The translations under genes and the position numbers were made by a program. From Pseudorhodoferax aquiterrae (GTDB taxonomy: Bacteria; Pseudomonadota; Gammaproteobacteria; Burkholderiales; Burkholderiaceae_C): a stretch of DNA of 64,000 nucleotides. Positions 7,907 through 16,260 of this stretch are shown here, in pieces. Numbering within the stretch: position 1 is the stretch's first letter; the number at the start of each line of letters is the position of its first letter. The stretch is from the NCBI RefSeq assembly GCF_014652235.1, contig NZ_BMYK01000001.1:1-64000 (forward strand), read 5' to 3'. A model generated the notes under the pieces. It was not told the DNA's origin. It ran no database searches and saw only the letters and a program-made list of their open reading frames with translations.

Positions 7907-9256
7907 ATGCAGCTGCGCACCAAGATCGTCACGCTGGCCGCGCTGCCGCTGCTGCTGGCCCTGGTGCTGGTCACGCTCGCCGTGCGCCACCAGGAGCGCG
8001 ACCTCGCGCTGCGCGAACGCACGCTGATCGAGCAGAGCCACATGGCGCAGCGCCGCAGCGAGCTGCGCAGCTACGTGGCGCTGGCCCTCAGCACCGTCCA
8101 GCCGCTCTACGACAGCGGCCGCGAGGACGAGGCCACGCGCGCCGAGGCGCTGCGCCGTCTCGCCGCGCTGGACTACGGCAGCGATGGCTACTTCTTCGTC
8201 TACGATCTGCAGGGCCGCTCGCTCATGCACTCGCGCCAGCCCGAGCTGGTCGGCCGCTCGCTCTGGGAGCTGCGCGACTCCATGGGCCGCTACACCATCC
8301 AGGACCTGCTGCGCGGCGCCCAGCAACCGGGCGGCGGCCTGGTCGAGTACGAATGGCGCAAGCCCTCCAGCGGAGAGCGCGCGCCCAAGCTCGGCTACGT
8401 GACGCTGCTGCCGCGCTGGGGCTGGATGGTGGGCACGGGCCTGTACCTGGACGACATCCAGGCCACCCTGTCGGCCATGGACCGTCAGATGAACGCCAAC
8501 GTGGCTGCCACGCTGCTGTGGATCGCCGGCATCGCCGCGCTGTGCCTGGCGGCGGTCAGCGCGGCCGGCCTGCTGCTCAACCTCAGCGAGCACCGCACGG
8601 CCGAGGCCAAGCTGCGCCTGCTCGCGCGCCGCGTGGTGCAGTCCCAGGAGGACGAGCGCGGCCACCTGGCGCGCGAGCTGCACGACGGCACCAGCCAGGC
8701 GCTGGTCGGCGTCAAGCTGCAGATCGAGTCCTACATCGACCAGCTGGCCCCGCCCGTGCCCCCGCCCGCCCTGGCCAAGGCCTTGGAGCGCCTGAACGCC
8801 GCGCTGGCCGAGGTGCGCGGCCTGTCGCACCAGCTGCGGCCCGCGTTGCTGGACCAGCTGGGCCTGCCGGCCGCGCTGGAACGGCTGGCCCAGGAGTTCG
8901 ACGACCAGGGCGGCATCCATGCCGAAGCGCTGGTCGAAGGCACGCCGCGCGAGCTGCCGCCCGAGGCCAAGACTGCGCTGTTCCGCGTCGCGCAGGAGGC
9001 GCTGACCAATGTGCACAAGCACGCGGCCGGCGCGCACCGCGTGACGCTGGCGCTGCGCTTCGACACCACCGGTGTGCGCCTGGCCGTGCACGACGACGGC
9101 CAGGGCTTCGACGTGCTGGCCGTGCAGGGCGACGCGCGCCGCGGCATCGGCCTGCGCAACATGCGCGAGCGCATGGCCGCCGTGGGCGGGCAGCTGCACC
9201 TGTCGTCCGAACCCGGCGCGACCACCATCGAAGCCGAACTGCCCGGCACGGCATGA
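7907..9256 (+). CDS. Membrane sensor histidine kinase with Cache domain (NarL-type system)
   Basis: 449 residues. TM1 is at ~6-26. A periplasmic single-Cache sensor follows (~30-190, with YFFVYDLQGRSLMH and WGWMVGTGLYLDDI). TM2 is at ~200-225, then a HisKA_3 dimerisation helix with phospho-acceptor H259 in RELHDGTSQ, and a HATPase_c domain (HDDGQGFD near 395, GLRNMRERM near 415). Cache domains of this type usually bind small carboxylates such as acetate, pyruvate or lactate. AGGGGCG upstream supports the ATG at 7907. The stop overlaps the response-regulator start (ATGA), and a CstA-type transporter follows, so the kinase probably senses the carboxylate whose uptake it controls. Confidence 0.93.
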   Translation: MQLRTKIVTLAALPLLLALVLVTLAVRHQERDLALRERTLIEQSHMAQRRSELRSYVALALSTVQPLYDSGREDEATRAEALRRLAALDYGSDGYFFVYDLQGRSLMHSRQPELVGRSLWELRDSMGRYTIQDLLRGAQQPGGGLVEYEWRKPSSGERAPKLGYVTLLPRWGWMVGTGLYLDDIQATLSAMDRQMNANVAATLLWIAGIAALCLAAVSAAGLLLNLSEHRTAEAKLRLLARRVVQSQEDERGHLARELHDGTSQALVGVKLQIESYIDQLAPPVPPPALAKALERLNAALAEVRGLSHQLRPALLDQLGLPAALERLAQEFDDQGGIHAEALVEGTPRELPPEAKTALFRVAQEALTNVHKHAAGAHRVTLALRFDTTGVRLAVHDDGQGFDVLAVQGDARRGIGLRNMRERMAAVGGQLHLSSEPGATTIEAELPGTA

Positions 9257-9876
9257 CCCAGCCCGTCCGCCTCTTCCTTGTCGACGACCACCCGCTCGTG
9301 CGCGACGGCCTGCGCGCGCGGCTCGGCTCCGTGCCCTGGATCACGGTGGTGGGCGAGGCCGGCAGCGCGGCCGAGGCGCTGGCGCTGTTGGACGCCGCCG
9401 CGCCCGACCTCCTGCTCATGGACGTGGGCATGAAGGACATGAACGGCCTGGAACTGGCGGCCCGCGTCCTGCAGCGCGCGCAGCCGCCCCATGTGGTCAT
9501 GCTGAGCATGTACGACAACCCCGAGTACGTGCAGCAGGCGCTGCAGCTGGGCGCGCGCGGCTACGTGCTCAAGGATGCGCCGGCCGCCGAGATCGTCGCC
9601 GCCATCGAAGCCGCGGCCGCCGGCGGCACCTTCCTGAGCCCGGCCGTCTCGCGCCGGCTGTTCCGCAAGGCCGAGCCGCGCCCGCTGCTCACGCCGCGGG
9701 AATCGGAGATCCTGGCTGCGCTCGGCCGCGGTGCATCGAGCAAACAGATTGCGCGCGACCTGGGCCTCAGCGTGCGCACGGTCGAGGCGCACCGCCAGAG
9801 CATCAAGCGGCGCCTGGGCATCGAAACGCTGCCCGAGCTGATCCGTTACGCCGTCGAGCACACCGGTCCGAAGTAA
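9253..9876 (+). CDS. NarL/FixJ-family response regulator
   Basis: 207 residues. The receiver domain has the acidic pair D11/D12, phospho-acceptor D57 (LLLMDVGM) and K107 (YVLKDA). A LuxR-type helix-turn-helix follows (~143-205: LTPRESEILAALGRGASSKQIARDL). The start overlaps the kinase stop by 4 bp, so the pair is translationally coupled. The likely target is the cstA-like gene 108 bp downstream, where an inverted repeat sits. Confidence 0.95.
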   Translation: MTQPVRLFLVDDHPLVRDGLRARLGSVPWITVVGEAGSAAEALALLDAAAPDLLLMDVGMKDMNGLELAARVLQRAQPPHVVMLSMYDNPEYVQQALQLGARGYVLKDAPAAEIVAAIEAAAAGGTFLSPAVSRRLFRKAEPRPLLTPRESEILAALGRGASSKQIARDLGLSVRTVEAHRQSIKRRLGIETLPELIRYAVEHTGPK

Positions 9877-9889
9877 GGGTTTGTGCTTA

Positions 9890-9910
9890 GGTGGCCGCGC
9901 GTAGGCCACC
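9890..9910. promoter_or_regulatory. Inverted repeat upstream of cstA
   Basis: GGTGGCC (9890-9896) and GGCCACC (9904-9910) form a perfect 7-bp inverted repeat with a 7-base loop between the response regulator and cstA. There is no T-run, so it is not a standard terminator. It could be the regulator's operator or an RNA hairpin. Function inferred from position only. Confidence 0.35.
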
Positions 9911-9984
9911 CACGCGCTGCGACGGATGCGGCATGCGGGCCGCTGCGGAACACTGCGGGCCTTCAATCTCGAGGAGACATCCGC

Positions 9985-12042
9985 ATGGACACCATCCGTC
10001 GCCACCTGGTGTGGCTGACCGTGGCCGTGGTCGGCGCATTCGCGCTCGGCACCGTGGCCCTCTCGCGCGGCGAGAGCATCAATGCGCTGTGGATCGTCAC
10101 CGCGGCGATCTGCACCTACCTGATCGCCTACCGCTACTACAGCCTGTTCATCGCCGACAAGGTGCTGGGCCTGGACGCGAAACGCAAGACCCCCGCGCAC
10201 CGCCACAACGACGGCCTGGACTACGTGCCGACCGACAAGAACGTGCTGTTCGGCCACCACTTCGCGGCGATTGCCGGCGCCGGTCCGCTGGTCGGTCCCG
10301 TGCTGGCCGCGCAGATGGGCTACCTGCCCGGCATGCTCTGGATCCTGGCCGGCGTGGTGTTCGCCGGCGCCGTGCAGGACTTCATCGTGCTCTTCATCTC
10401 TACGCGCCGCGACGGCCGCTCGCTGGGCGACCTGGTCAAGCAGGAGATGGGCGCGGTGCCCGGCATGATCGCGTTGTTCGGCACCTTCATGATCATGGTC
10501 ATCATCCTCGCGGTGCTGGCGCTGATCGTGGTCAAGGCCCTGGCCGAATCGCCCTGGGGCACCTTCACGGTGGCGGCCACGATTCCGGTGGCGCTGTTCA
10601 TGGGCGTGTACCTGCGCACCATCCGCCCCGGCCGCATCGGCGAGGTCTCGGTCATCGGCTTCGTGCTGCTGATGGCCGCCATCTTCGGCGGCCAGGCCGT
10701 CAGCGCCGATCCGGTCTGGGGGCCGATGTTCACCTTCGACGGCAAGGCGCTCACCTGGATGCTGATCGGCTACGGCTTCATCGCCGCGAGCCTGCCCGTG
10801 TGGCTGCTGCTGGCGCCGCGCGACTACCTGTCCACGTTCCTCAAGATCGGCACCATTGTCGCGCTGGCCATCGGCATCGTCTGGGTCAGCCCGCAGCTGC
10901 AGATGCCGGCCATCACGCAGTTTGCGCAGGGCAACGGCCCGGTCTGGTCGGGCAACCTGTTCCCGTTCCTGTTCATCACCATCGCCTGCGGCGCGGTGTC
11001 GGGCTTCCACGCGCTGATCTCCTCGGGCACCACGCCCAAGATGCTGGACAACGAGCGCCACGCGCGCTTCATCGGCTACGGCGGCATGCTGGCCGAATCC
11101 TTCGTCGCCATCATGGCGCTGGTGGCCGCGGCCTGCATCGAGCCCGGCATCTACTTCGCGATGAACAGCCCGGCCGCGCTGGTCGGCAGCACGCCCGAGG
11201 CCGTGGCCCAGGCCATCTCCGGCTGGGGCTTCGCCGTCACGCCCGAGATGCTGGTGCAGACCGCCCGGGACGTGGGCGAGAGCACCATCCTGGGCCGCGC
11301 CGGCGGCGCGCCCACGCTGGCCGTGGGCATGGCGCACATCCTGCACCAGGTCATCGGCGGCCAGGCCATGATGGCCTTCTGGTACCACTTCGCGATCCTG
11401 TTCGAGGCGCTGTTCATCCTGACGGCCGTGGACGCCGGCACGCGCGCCGGCCGCTTCATGCTGCAGGATTTGCTGGGCAGCTTCGTGCCCGCGCTCAAGC
11501 GCACCGATTCGCTGCCGGCCAACCTCCTGGCCACGGCACTGTGCGTGGCGGCCTGGGGCTACTTCCTGTACCAGGGCGTGGTCGATCCGCTGGGCGGCAT
11601 CAACACGCTGTGGCCGCTGTTCGGCATCTCCAACCAGATGCTGGCCGCCGTGGCGCTGATGCTGGGCGTGGTCGTGCTGTTCCGCATGAAGCGCGAGCGC
11701 TACGCCTGGGTCGCCATCGCCCCGGCCGCCTGGCTGCTGGCCTGCACGCTGACGGCCGGCTGGCAGAAGATCTTCTCGGCCGACCCCAAGATCGGCTTCC
11801 TGGCGCACGCCGCCAGGTACTCCGAGGGCCTGGCGAACGGCGTGCTGGTGGCGCCGGCCAAGACGCCCGAGGCCATGGCGCGCATCGTTTTCAACGACCG
11901 GCTGGACGCGGCGCTGTGTGCGCTGTTCATCTTTGTGGTGCTGAGCGTGCTGGTCTACAGCATCAAGGCCTGCCTGGCGGCGCGTGCGAGCAACCGTCCC
12001 ACGGCGCACGAGACGCCGTACGAGGCGCTGGCGGCGCGATGA
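9985..12042 (+). CDS. cstA: CstA-family carbon-starvation / pyruvate-peptide transporter
   Basis: 685 residues, the usual CstA/BtsT length. Many hydrophobic membrane segments span the protein, and conserved CstA blocks include GHHFAAIAGAGPLVGPVLAAQ (~88-108), the ISSGTTPK loop (~345) and GGINTLWPLFGISNQMLA (~535). The family imports pyruvate and/or peptides across the inner membrane under carbon limitation. GAGGAGA precedes the ATG at 9985 by 7 bp. It follows the kinase/regulator pair and overlaps a YbdD-like gene by 4 bp. In E. coli the analogous transporter BtsT is also two-component controlled, but by an unrelated LytTR-type system. Confidence 0.95.
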   Translation: MDTIRRHLVWLTVAVVGAFALGTVALSRGESINALWIVTAAICTYLIAYRYYSLFIADKVLGLDAKRKTPAHRHNDGLDYVPTDKNVLFGHHFAAIAGAGPLVGPVLAAQMGYLPGMLWILAGVVFAGAVQDFIVLFISTRRDGRSLGDLVKQEMGAVPGMIALFGTFMIMVIILAVLALIVVKALAESPWGTFTVAATIPVALFMGVYLRTIRPGRIGEVSVIGFVLLMAAIFGGQAVSADPVWGPMFTFDGKALTWMLIGYGFIAASLPVWLLLAPRDYLSTFLKIGTIVALAIGIVWVSPQLQMPAITQFAQGNGPVWSGNLFPFLFITIACGAVSGFHALISSGTTPKMLDNERHARFIGYGGMLAESFVAIMALVAAACIEPGIYFAMNSPAALVGSTPEAVAQAISGWGFAVTPEMLVQTARDVGESTILGRAGGAPTLAVGMAHILHQVIGGQAMMAFWYHFAILFEALFILTAVDAGTRAGRFMLQDLLGSFVPALKRTDSLPANLLATALCVAAWGYFLYQGVVDPLGGINTLWPLFGISNQMLAAVALMLGVVVLFRMKRERYAWVAIAPAAWLLACTLTAGWQKIFSADPKIGFLAHAARYSEGLANGVLVAPAKTPEAMARIVFNDRLDAALCALFIFVVLSVLVYSIKACLAARASNRPTAHETPYEALAAR

Positions 12043-12248
12043 ACTTGCAGGACACAGGTCGCTACCTCGCGCGCTCGGCGCGCGCGGTCGGGCAGTCGCT
12101 GCGGCTCATGGTGGGCATGCCGGACTACGACACCTACCTGTCGCACATGGCGGCCACGCACCCGGACCGCGCGCCGATGACCTATGAGGCGTTCTTCCGG
12201 GAGCGCCTGCAGGCCCGCTACGGCGCGGGCAAGGGCCGCTGCTGCTGA
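12039..12248 (+). CDS. YbdD/YjiX-family small protein (DUF466)
   Basis: 69 residues with the family core VGMPDYDTYLSHM and AFFRERLQARYG, and a Cys-Cys C-terminus. The start overlaps the cstA stop (ATGA), the same arrangement as E. coli cstA-ybdD, where YbdD is needed for efficient pyruvate uptake. It probably acts as a small cytoplasmic partner of the transporter. Confidence 0.92.
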   Translation: MNLQDTGRYLARSARAVGQSLRLMVGMPDYDTYLSHMAATHPDRAPMTYEAFFRERLQARYGAGKGRCC

Positions 12249-12253
12249 CGGCC

Positions 12254-12259
12254 TAAAAT
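12254..12259 (+). promoter_or_regulatory. Candidate -10 element of ychF
   Basis: TAAAAT in the 46-bp gap before ychF, followed by a G/C-rich start region, would give a ~30-base leader. No convincing -35 is seen 17 bp upstream, so confidence is modest. Confidence 0.4.
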
Positions 12260-12294
12260 CGCGGGCTTTCCCGAATCTCCCCTGAAAGCCTGCC

Positions 12295-13386
12295 ATGAGC
12301 CTCCAATGCGGCATCGTGGGCCTGCCCAACGTCGGCAAGTCCACCCTCTTCAACGCGCTGACCAAGGCCGGCATCGCGGCGGAGAACTATCCGTTCTGCA
12401 CGATCGAGCCCAACACCGGCGTGGTCGAGGTGCCTGATCCGCGCCTGGCGCAGCTGGCCGAGATCGTGCAGCCCGAGCGCATCGTGCCGGCCATCGTCGA
12501 GTTCGTGGACATCGCGGGCCTGGTGGCCGGTGCCAGCACGGGCGAAGGCCTGGGCAACAAGTTCCTGGCCCACATCCGCGAGACCGACGCCACCGTCAAC
12601 GTGGTGCGCTGCTTCGAAGACCCCAACGTGATCCACGTGGCCGGCAAGGTCGATCCGATTTCCGACATCGAAGTGATCCAGACCGAGTTGTGCCTGGCCG
12701 ACCTGGCCACGGTGGAAAAGGCCCTGCAGCGCCACGTGAAGGTGGCGCGCTCGGGCGACAAGGACGCCCAGAAGCTGGTCGGCCTCTTGGAACGCTGCCA
12801 GGCCGCGCTGAACGAGAACATCCCCGTGCGCACGCTGGACTTCACCAAGGAGGAGCGCCCGCTGGTCAAGAGCTTCAGCCTCATCACCGCCAAGCCGGCC
12901 ATGTTCGTGGCCAACGTGGCCGAGGACGGCTTCGAGAACAACCCCTTCCTGGACCGCCTGACCGAGTACGCGAACAAGCAAGGTGCGCCCGTGGTCGCCA
13001 TCTGCGCCAAGATCGAGGCCGAGCTGTCCGAGATGGACGATGCCGACCGGCTCGAGTTCCTCAAGGAACTGGGCCAGGACGAGCCGGGCCTGAACCGCCT
13101 GATCCGCGCCGCCTACAAGCTGCTGGGCCTGCAGACCTATTTCACGGCCGGCGTGAAGGAAGTGCGCGCCTGGACCATCCGCATCGGCGACACGGGCCCG
13201 CAGGCGGCCGGTGCCATCCACACCGATTTCGAGAAGGGCTACATCCGCGCCCAGACCATCGCCTTCGACGACTACATCGCCTACAAGGGCGAGCAGGGCG
13301 CCAAGGACGCGGGCAAGATGCGCGCGGAAGGCAAGGACTACGTCGTCAAGGATGGCGACGTGATGAACTTCCTGTTCAGCAGCTGA
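12295..13386 (+). CDS. ychF: Ribosome-binding ATPase YchF
   Basis: 363 residues, the exact family length. The P-loop is GLPNVGKST (8-16), with the typical [10 protein letters not shown] switch I (31-40), a coiled helical insert (~130-200) and a C-terminal TGS domain (~278-361, ending MNFLFSS). YchF is an Obg-family ATPase that binds ribosomes and takes part in translation and stress control. It is a single-gene unit between cstA-ybdD and an alcohol dehydrogenase. A 24-bp palindrome lies 15 bp after its stop. Confidence 0.97.
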   Translation: MSLQCGIVGLPNVGKSTLFNALTKAGIAAENYPFCTIEPNTGVVEVPDPRLAQLAEIVQPERIVPAIVEFVDIAGLVAGASTGEGLGNKFLAHIRETDATVNVVRCFEDPNVIHVAGKVDPISDIEVIQTELCLADLATVEKALQRHVKVARSGDKDAQKLVGLLERCQAALNENIPVRTLDFTKEERPLVKSFSLITAKPAMFVANVAEDGFENNPFLDRLTEYANKQGAPVVAICAKIEAELSEMDDADRLEFLKELGQDEPGLNRLIRAAYKLLGLQTYFTAGVKEVRAWTIRIGDTGPQAAGAIHTDFEKGYIRAQTIAFDDYIAYKGEQGAKDAGKMRAEGKDYVVKDGDVMNFLFSS

Positions 13387-13400
13387 TTGGCGGCGTGCCG

Positions 13401-13424
13401 GCGCAGTCGCCGCGGCGACTGCGC
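13401..13424. repeat. 24-bp perfect palindrome after ychF
   Basis: GCGCAGTCGCCG at 13401-13412 is followed directly by its exact reverse complement at 13413-13424. RNA from either strand would fold into a 10-bp stem with a 4-base loop. There is no T-run, so factor-independent termination would be weak. It may mark the ychF 3' end or act as an operator for the alcohol dehydrogenase 58 bp downstream. Confidence 0.55.
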
Positions 13425-13481
13425 GTGGGCCCGCGTCCGGGCGCTCGTTGTACGCTGTCGGGCTGAACGCAGGAGTACGCC

Positions 13482-14531
13482 ATGCTGAGCTACCAGATCG
13501 AGACCTTCGGCAAACCGCTGGCCCAGGCCATCCGCGAGACGCCGCAACCCCAGGGCAGCGAGGTGCTGCTCAAGGTCGGCAGCTGCGGCGTGTGCCACAG
13601 CGACGTGCACCTGCAGGACGGCTACTTCGACCTGGGCGGTGGCAACCGGCTGGACATGGCACGCGCCATGCAGCCGCCGCGCACGCTGGGCCACGAGATC
13701 GCCGGCACCGTGGTGGCCGTGGGCCCCGAGGCGCGCGGCGTGGCCGTGGGCGACCGGCGCGTGGTCTACCCCTGGATCGGCTGCGGCCGCTGCACGCTGT
13801 GCCTGGCGGGCGACGAGCAGCTGTGCAATTCGCCGCAGGCCTTGGGCGTGCACCGCGACGGCGGCTTCGCCGACCATGTGATGGTGCCGCACCCCCGCGT
13901 GCTGCTCGACTACGACCCGCTGCCCGAGGACCAGGCCGCCACGCTGGCCTGCTCGGGCCTCACGGCCTACGGCGCGCTGAAGAAGATCGACGCGCCCGGC
14001 GCCGACGATGCGGTCATGCTCATCGGCGCCGGTGGCGTGGGCCTGTCGGGCATCCGGCTTGCGCGGGAGATGTTCCAGCGCCCGCCCATCGTGGTCGAGC
14101 TCGACCGCAGCAAGTGGGACGTCGCGCGCGAGGCGGGCGCGGGCGAGCTGATCGACCCGAGCGCCGACGGCGCGCTCAAGGCGCTGCTCAAGGCCACGGG
14201 CGGCGGCGTCGCGGCCGCGGTGGACTTCGTCGGCGCACCGTCCTCGTTCGACTTCGGGCTGGGCGCGCTGCGCAAGGGCGGCACGCTGGTCTGCGTGGGC
14301 CTGTTCGGCGGGGCCACGACCATCGTGCCGGCGATGGTCACGATGAAGGCCGTCAGCGTGGTCGGCTCCTACGTGGGCAGCCTGGCCGAGATGCAGGAGC
14401 TGCTGGCCATCGCGCGGGCCGGTCGCTTGCCGGCCATGCCGCTGACAGGCCAGCCGCTGGCCCAGGCCTCGCAGGCGCTCGACGACCTGCGCGCCGGCCG
14501 CATCCGCGGCCGCACCATCCTGCACCCCTGA
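13482..14531 (+). CDS. Zinc-dependent alcohol dehydrogenase (MDR superfamily)
   Basis: 349 residues. Catalytic-zinc ligands are C38 (GVCHSD), H71/E72 (GHE) and C157. The structural-zinc cysteines C101, C104, C107 and C115 are all present, and the NAD(P) Rossmann motif GAGGVG is at 182-187. It oxidises an alcohol or reduces an aldehyde with NAD(P); the substrate is unknown. The ATG at 13482 has GCAGGAG upstream. A ~10-residue insertion after the catalytic Cys block (LGGGNRLDMARAM) resembles a subgroup common in beta-proteobacteria. It is a stand-alone gene, convergent with the anti-sigma gene 25 bp away. Confidence 0.92.
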   Translation: MLSYQIETFGKPLAQAIRETPQPQGSEVLLKVGSCGVCHSDVHLQDGYFDLGGGNRLDMARAMQPPRTLGHEIAGTVVAVGPEARGVAVGDRRVVYPWIGCGRCTLCLAGDEQLCNSPQALGVHRDGGFADHVMVPHPRVLLDYDPLPEDQAATLACSGLTAYGALKKIDAPGADDAVMLIGAGGVGLSGIRLAREMFQRPPIVVELDRSKWDVAREAGAGELIDPSADGALKALLKATGGGVAAAVDFVGAPSSFDFGLGALRKGGTLVCVGLFGGATTIVPAMVTMKAVSVVGSYVGSLAEMQELLAIARAGRLPAMPLTGQPLAQASQALDDLRAGRIRGRTILHP

Positions 14532-14556
14532 GCAGGCCGCCGCGCAGCGCCGTCTG

Positions 14557-15519
14557 TCACGGCGCCAGCGCTTCCCGGATCCGCTGCGACGTGGCCGGTT
14601 CGACGCGCGCGGCAAAGGCGCGCGGGAGCCGGTCGCCGGCCGGCGTCCAGCGCAGGCTGTAGGCGCCCAGTTCGAGCACGCCCAGCACGGCACCGCCCTC
14701 GTGCAGCAGCGCGATGCGCGCCAGCACGGGGTCGTCGGCCGGCACGGCCGTGGCCCCCGTGCGCAGCAGGCCGTCGACGGCCTGCGCAAGGTCCGCAGGC
14801 AGGCTGGCGCGCGCACGGGCGGCTGCGGGCTGCCGTTGCAGCGCGGTCCAGGCGAAGGCATCCGGGGCTGCTGCGGGCGCAGGCTCGGCCAGCTCTGGCG
14901 TGGCGCTGGGGCGCGACGGGCTGCCAGCCGACGCACGGCTGGCCCTGGAGGCGGTCATGTCCTCGGTGTCTTGCGCCGCTGGCGCGGCCGACGGCGCCCG
15001 CGCGCGCAGCTGGACTTCGGCCGAAGGCTTCGCCGCGGCCGGAGCCGGTGGCACGGCGGGCTCCGGCCGTGGCGTGGCAGGCGCCGGCTGCGGCCGCGGG
15101 GGCGACGGCACCTTCTTCTCGTGTGCCTGCGGCGCTGCGTCGGCGCCCGGCTTGTCCGTTGGCGCTGTGGTTTCCTGTTGCGCGGGCGCTTGCTGCGTGA
15201 CGGGTGCGGGCAACGGGCGCTGCGCATCGGGCGTCGGGCCAGGCACATCGCGCTCCCACCACAGGCCTGCCGCCACGCAGGCCAGCAGCACCGTGGCAAA
15301 GCCCGCGTTCCAGGGGCGGCGTGGGCCGTCCAGCGCCTGCGCGAGCCGTGTCCACCAGGGCAGGGGGGCGACAGCCGCCGGCGTCGCCACGGCCGCATGG
15401 GCATGGCGCAGGATGGCCGCGCGCGTCGCCTCTGCCGGCGCGGCCTGCGCATCGGGCGCATGCGCCAGCGCATGGCGCAGGCGCGCATCGCGCAGATGGG
15501 TGGGGCGGGGTGCGCTCAC
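14557..15519 (-). CDS. Membrane protein co-transcribed with ECF sigma factor (anti-sigma candidate)
   Basis: 320 residues. A short cytoplasmic N-terminus (~1-68) with His/Ala-rich helices precedes one transmembrane segment (~69-88). A long Pro/Ala-rich spacer (~92-250) then leads to a small C-terminal domain (~260-320). The GTG start at 15519 overlaps the sigma-factor stop (GTGA), the coupling expected of a sigma/anti-sigma pair. The topology (cytoplasmic head, single TM, periplasmic tail) fits an anti-sigma factor. No clear zinc-binding HxxxCxxC anti-sigma motif is visible, so the role rests on context and topology. Confidence 0.75.
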   Translation of the reverse strand: MSAPRPTHLRDARLRHALAHAPDAQAAPAEATRAAILRHAHAAVATPAAVAPLPWWTRLAQALDGPRRPWNAGFATVLLACVAAGLWWERDVPGPTPDAQRPLPAPVTQQAPAQQETTAPTDKPGADAAPQAHEKKVPSPPRPQPAPATPRPEPAVPPAPAAAKPSAEVQLRARAPSAAPAAQDTEDMTASRASRASAGSPSRPSATPELAEPAPAAAPDAFAWTALQRQPAAARARASLPADLAQAVDGLLRTGATAVPADDPVLARIALLHEGGAVLGVLELGAYSLRWTPAGDRLPRAFAARVEPATSQRIREALAP

Positions 15520-16136
15520 CGGGCGGCTCCGCTGGGCGTGAGGTAGTGCTGCATGCAGCCCCGCAGCTTGGCGAGCGCGTAGCGCAGCCGGCTCTTGGCG
15601 GTCTCGAAGCCCAGGCCCAGGCGGTCCGCCAGGTCTTCCACGCTGGCGCCGTCCTCGTGGTGCAGCAGGAAGGCGGCGCGCTGGGCGTCGGGCAGCGCGT
15701 CCAGGCAATGCAGCAGCTGGCGCCCGGCGGCGCGCCAGTGGGCCAGGTCGTCGGCCGGCGGGTGGGCCAGGTCCAGCGCCTCCTGCAGCCATTCCATGGG
15801 GTCCTCGCCCTCGGTGGAGGCTTCCTCCAGGCTCTGCTCGCGGCCACTCGTGCGCAGCCGGTCCATGGCCAGGTTGTGGGCGATCGTGAAGGCCCAGGTG
15901 CGCCAGCCGGCGCGGTCGGCGTCGAAGCTCGCACGCGCCGCGACGATGCGCATCCAGGTGTCCTGGAACACCTCGTCCGCCTGCGCCGCGAGCCGCGTGC
16001 CGAGCAGGCGGCGCACGAAGCGCAGCAAGGCGGCCTCGTGCCGCGCATAGAGCTGGTCGAAGGCAGCGCTGTCGCCCTGCGCATAGGCCTGCATCAGCAC
16101 CTCGTCGGGCATGTCGTGGTGGCTGCGCTGAAGCAT
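15516..16136 (-). CDS. ECF (group IV) RNA polymerase sigma factor
   Basis: 206 residues. Sigma region 2 is at ~20-90 (FDQLYARHEAALLRFVRRLLG, QADEVFQDTWMRI, HNLAMDRLR) and region 4 at ~140-200 (LPDAQRAAFLLHHEDGASVEDLADRLGL, then the KSRL recognition helix). Region 3 is absent, as expected for ECF factors. The ATG at 16136 was chosen over the ATG at 16112 because it lies ~17 bases after the inferred start site of the ECF-like promoter at 16160-16185. It sits upstream of and coupled to the membrane protein gene, and divergent from a VWA lipoprotein whose promoter carries the same motif. Confidence 0.93.
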   Translation of the reverse strand: MLQRSHHDMPDEVLMQAYAQGDSAAFDQLYARHEAALLRFVRRLLGTRLAAQADEVFQDTWMRIVAARASFDADRAGWRTWAFTIAHNLAMDRLRTSGREQSLEEASTEGEDPMEWLQEALDLAHPPADDLAHWRAAGRQLLHCLDALPDAQRAAFLLHHEDGASVEDLADRLGLGFETAKSRLRYALAKLRGCMQHYLTPSGAAR

Positions 16137-16159
16137 CGTTGGATTCTCACACCACCTTC

Positions 16160-16185
16160 TACGGCGCAACCGCGCGCATGGGGTT
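16160..16185 (-). promoter_or_regulatory. Predicted ECF-type promoter of the sigma-factor operon
   Basis: Read on the minus strand, AACCCC (16185-16180) is followed by 15 bases and CCGTA (16164-16160). The AAC-core -35 and CGT-type -10 fit ECF sigma promoters. Its predicted start lies ~17 bases before the sigma ATG. The identical arrangement occurs on the plus strand in the same gap, suggesting autoregulation by this sigma factor. Confidence 0.6.
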
Positions 16186-16204
16186 AGCGCGGGGTCTGCG
16201 CCGC

Positions 16205-16230
16205 AACCCCACGGTGGCTGGCGGGCCGTA
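16205..16230 (+). promoter_or_regulatory. Predicted ECF-type promoter of the VWA lipoprotein gene
   Basis: AACCCC (16205-16210), 15 bases, CCGTA (16226-16230). The boxes and spacing are exactly those of the divergent sigma-factor promoter. The predicted start lies ~25 bases before the VWA-gene ATG. It is the second member of a matched promoter pair. Confidence 0.6.
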
Positions 16231-16260
16231 CACAGGGCATCGCAACCACCGGAGCCACCG

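Noticed and set aside
8731-12009. 1,092-codon open frame on the minus strand opposite the histidine kinase, regulator and cstA
   Set aside because: It is antisense to three well-supported genes; its His/Gln/Arg-rich composition is typical of shadow frames in GC-rich DNA and it has no domain.
13401-13424. Intrinsic terminator of ychF
   Set aside because: The dyad is perfect but no T-run follows, so it is listed as a palindrome instead.
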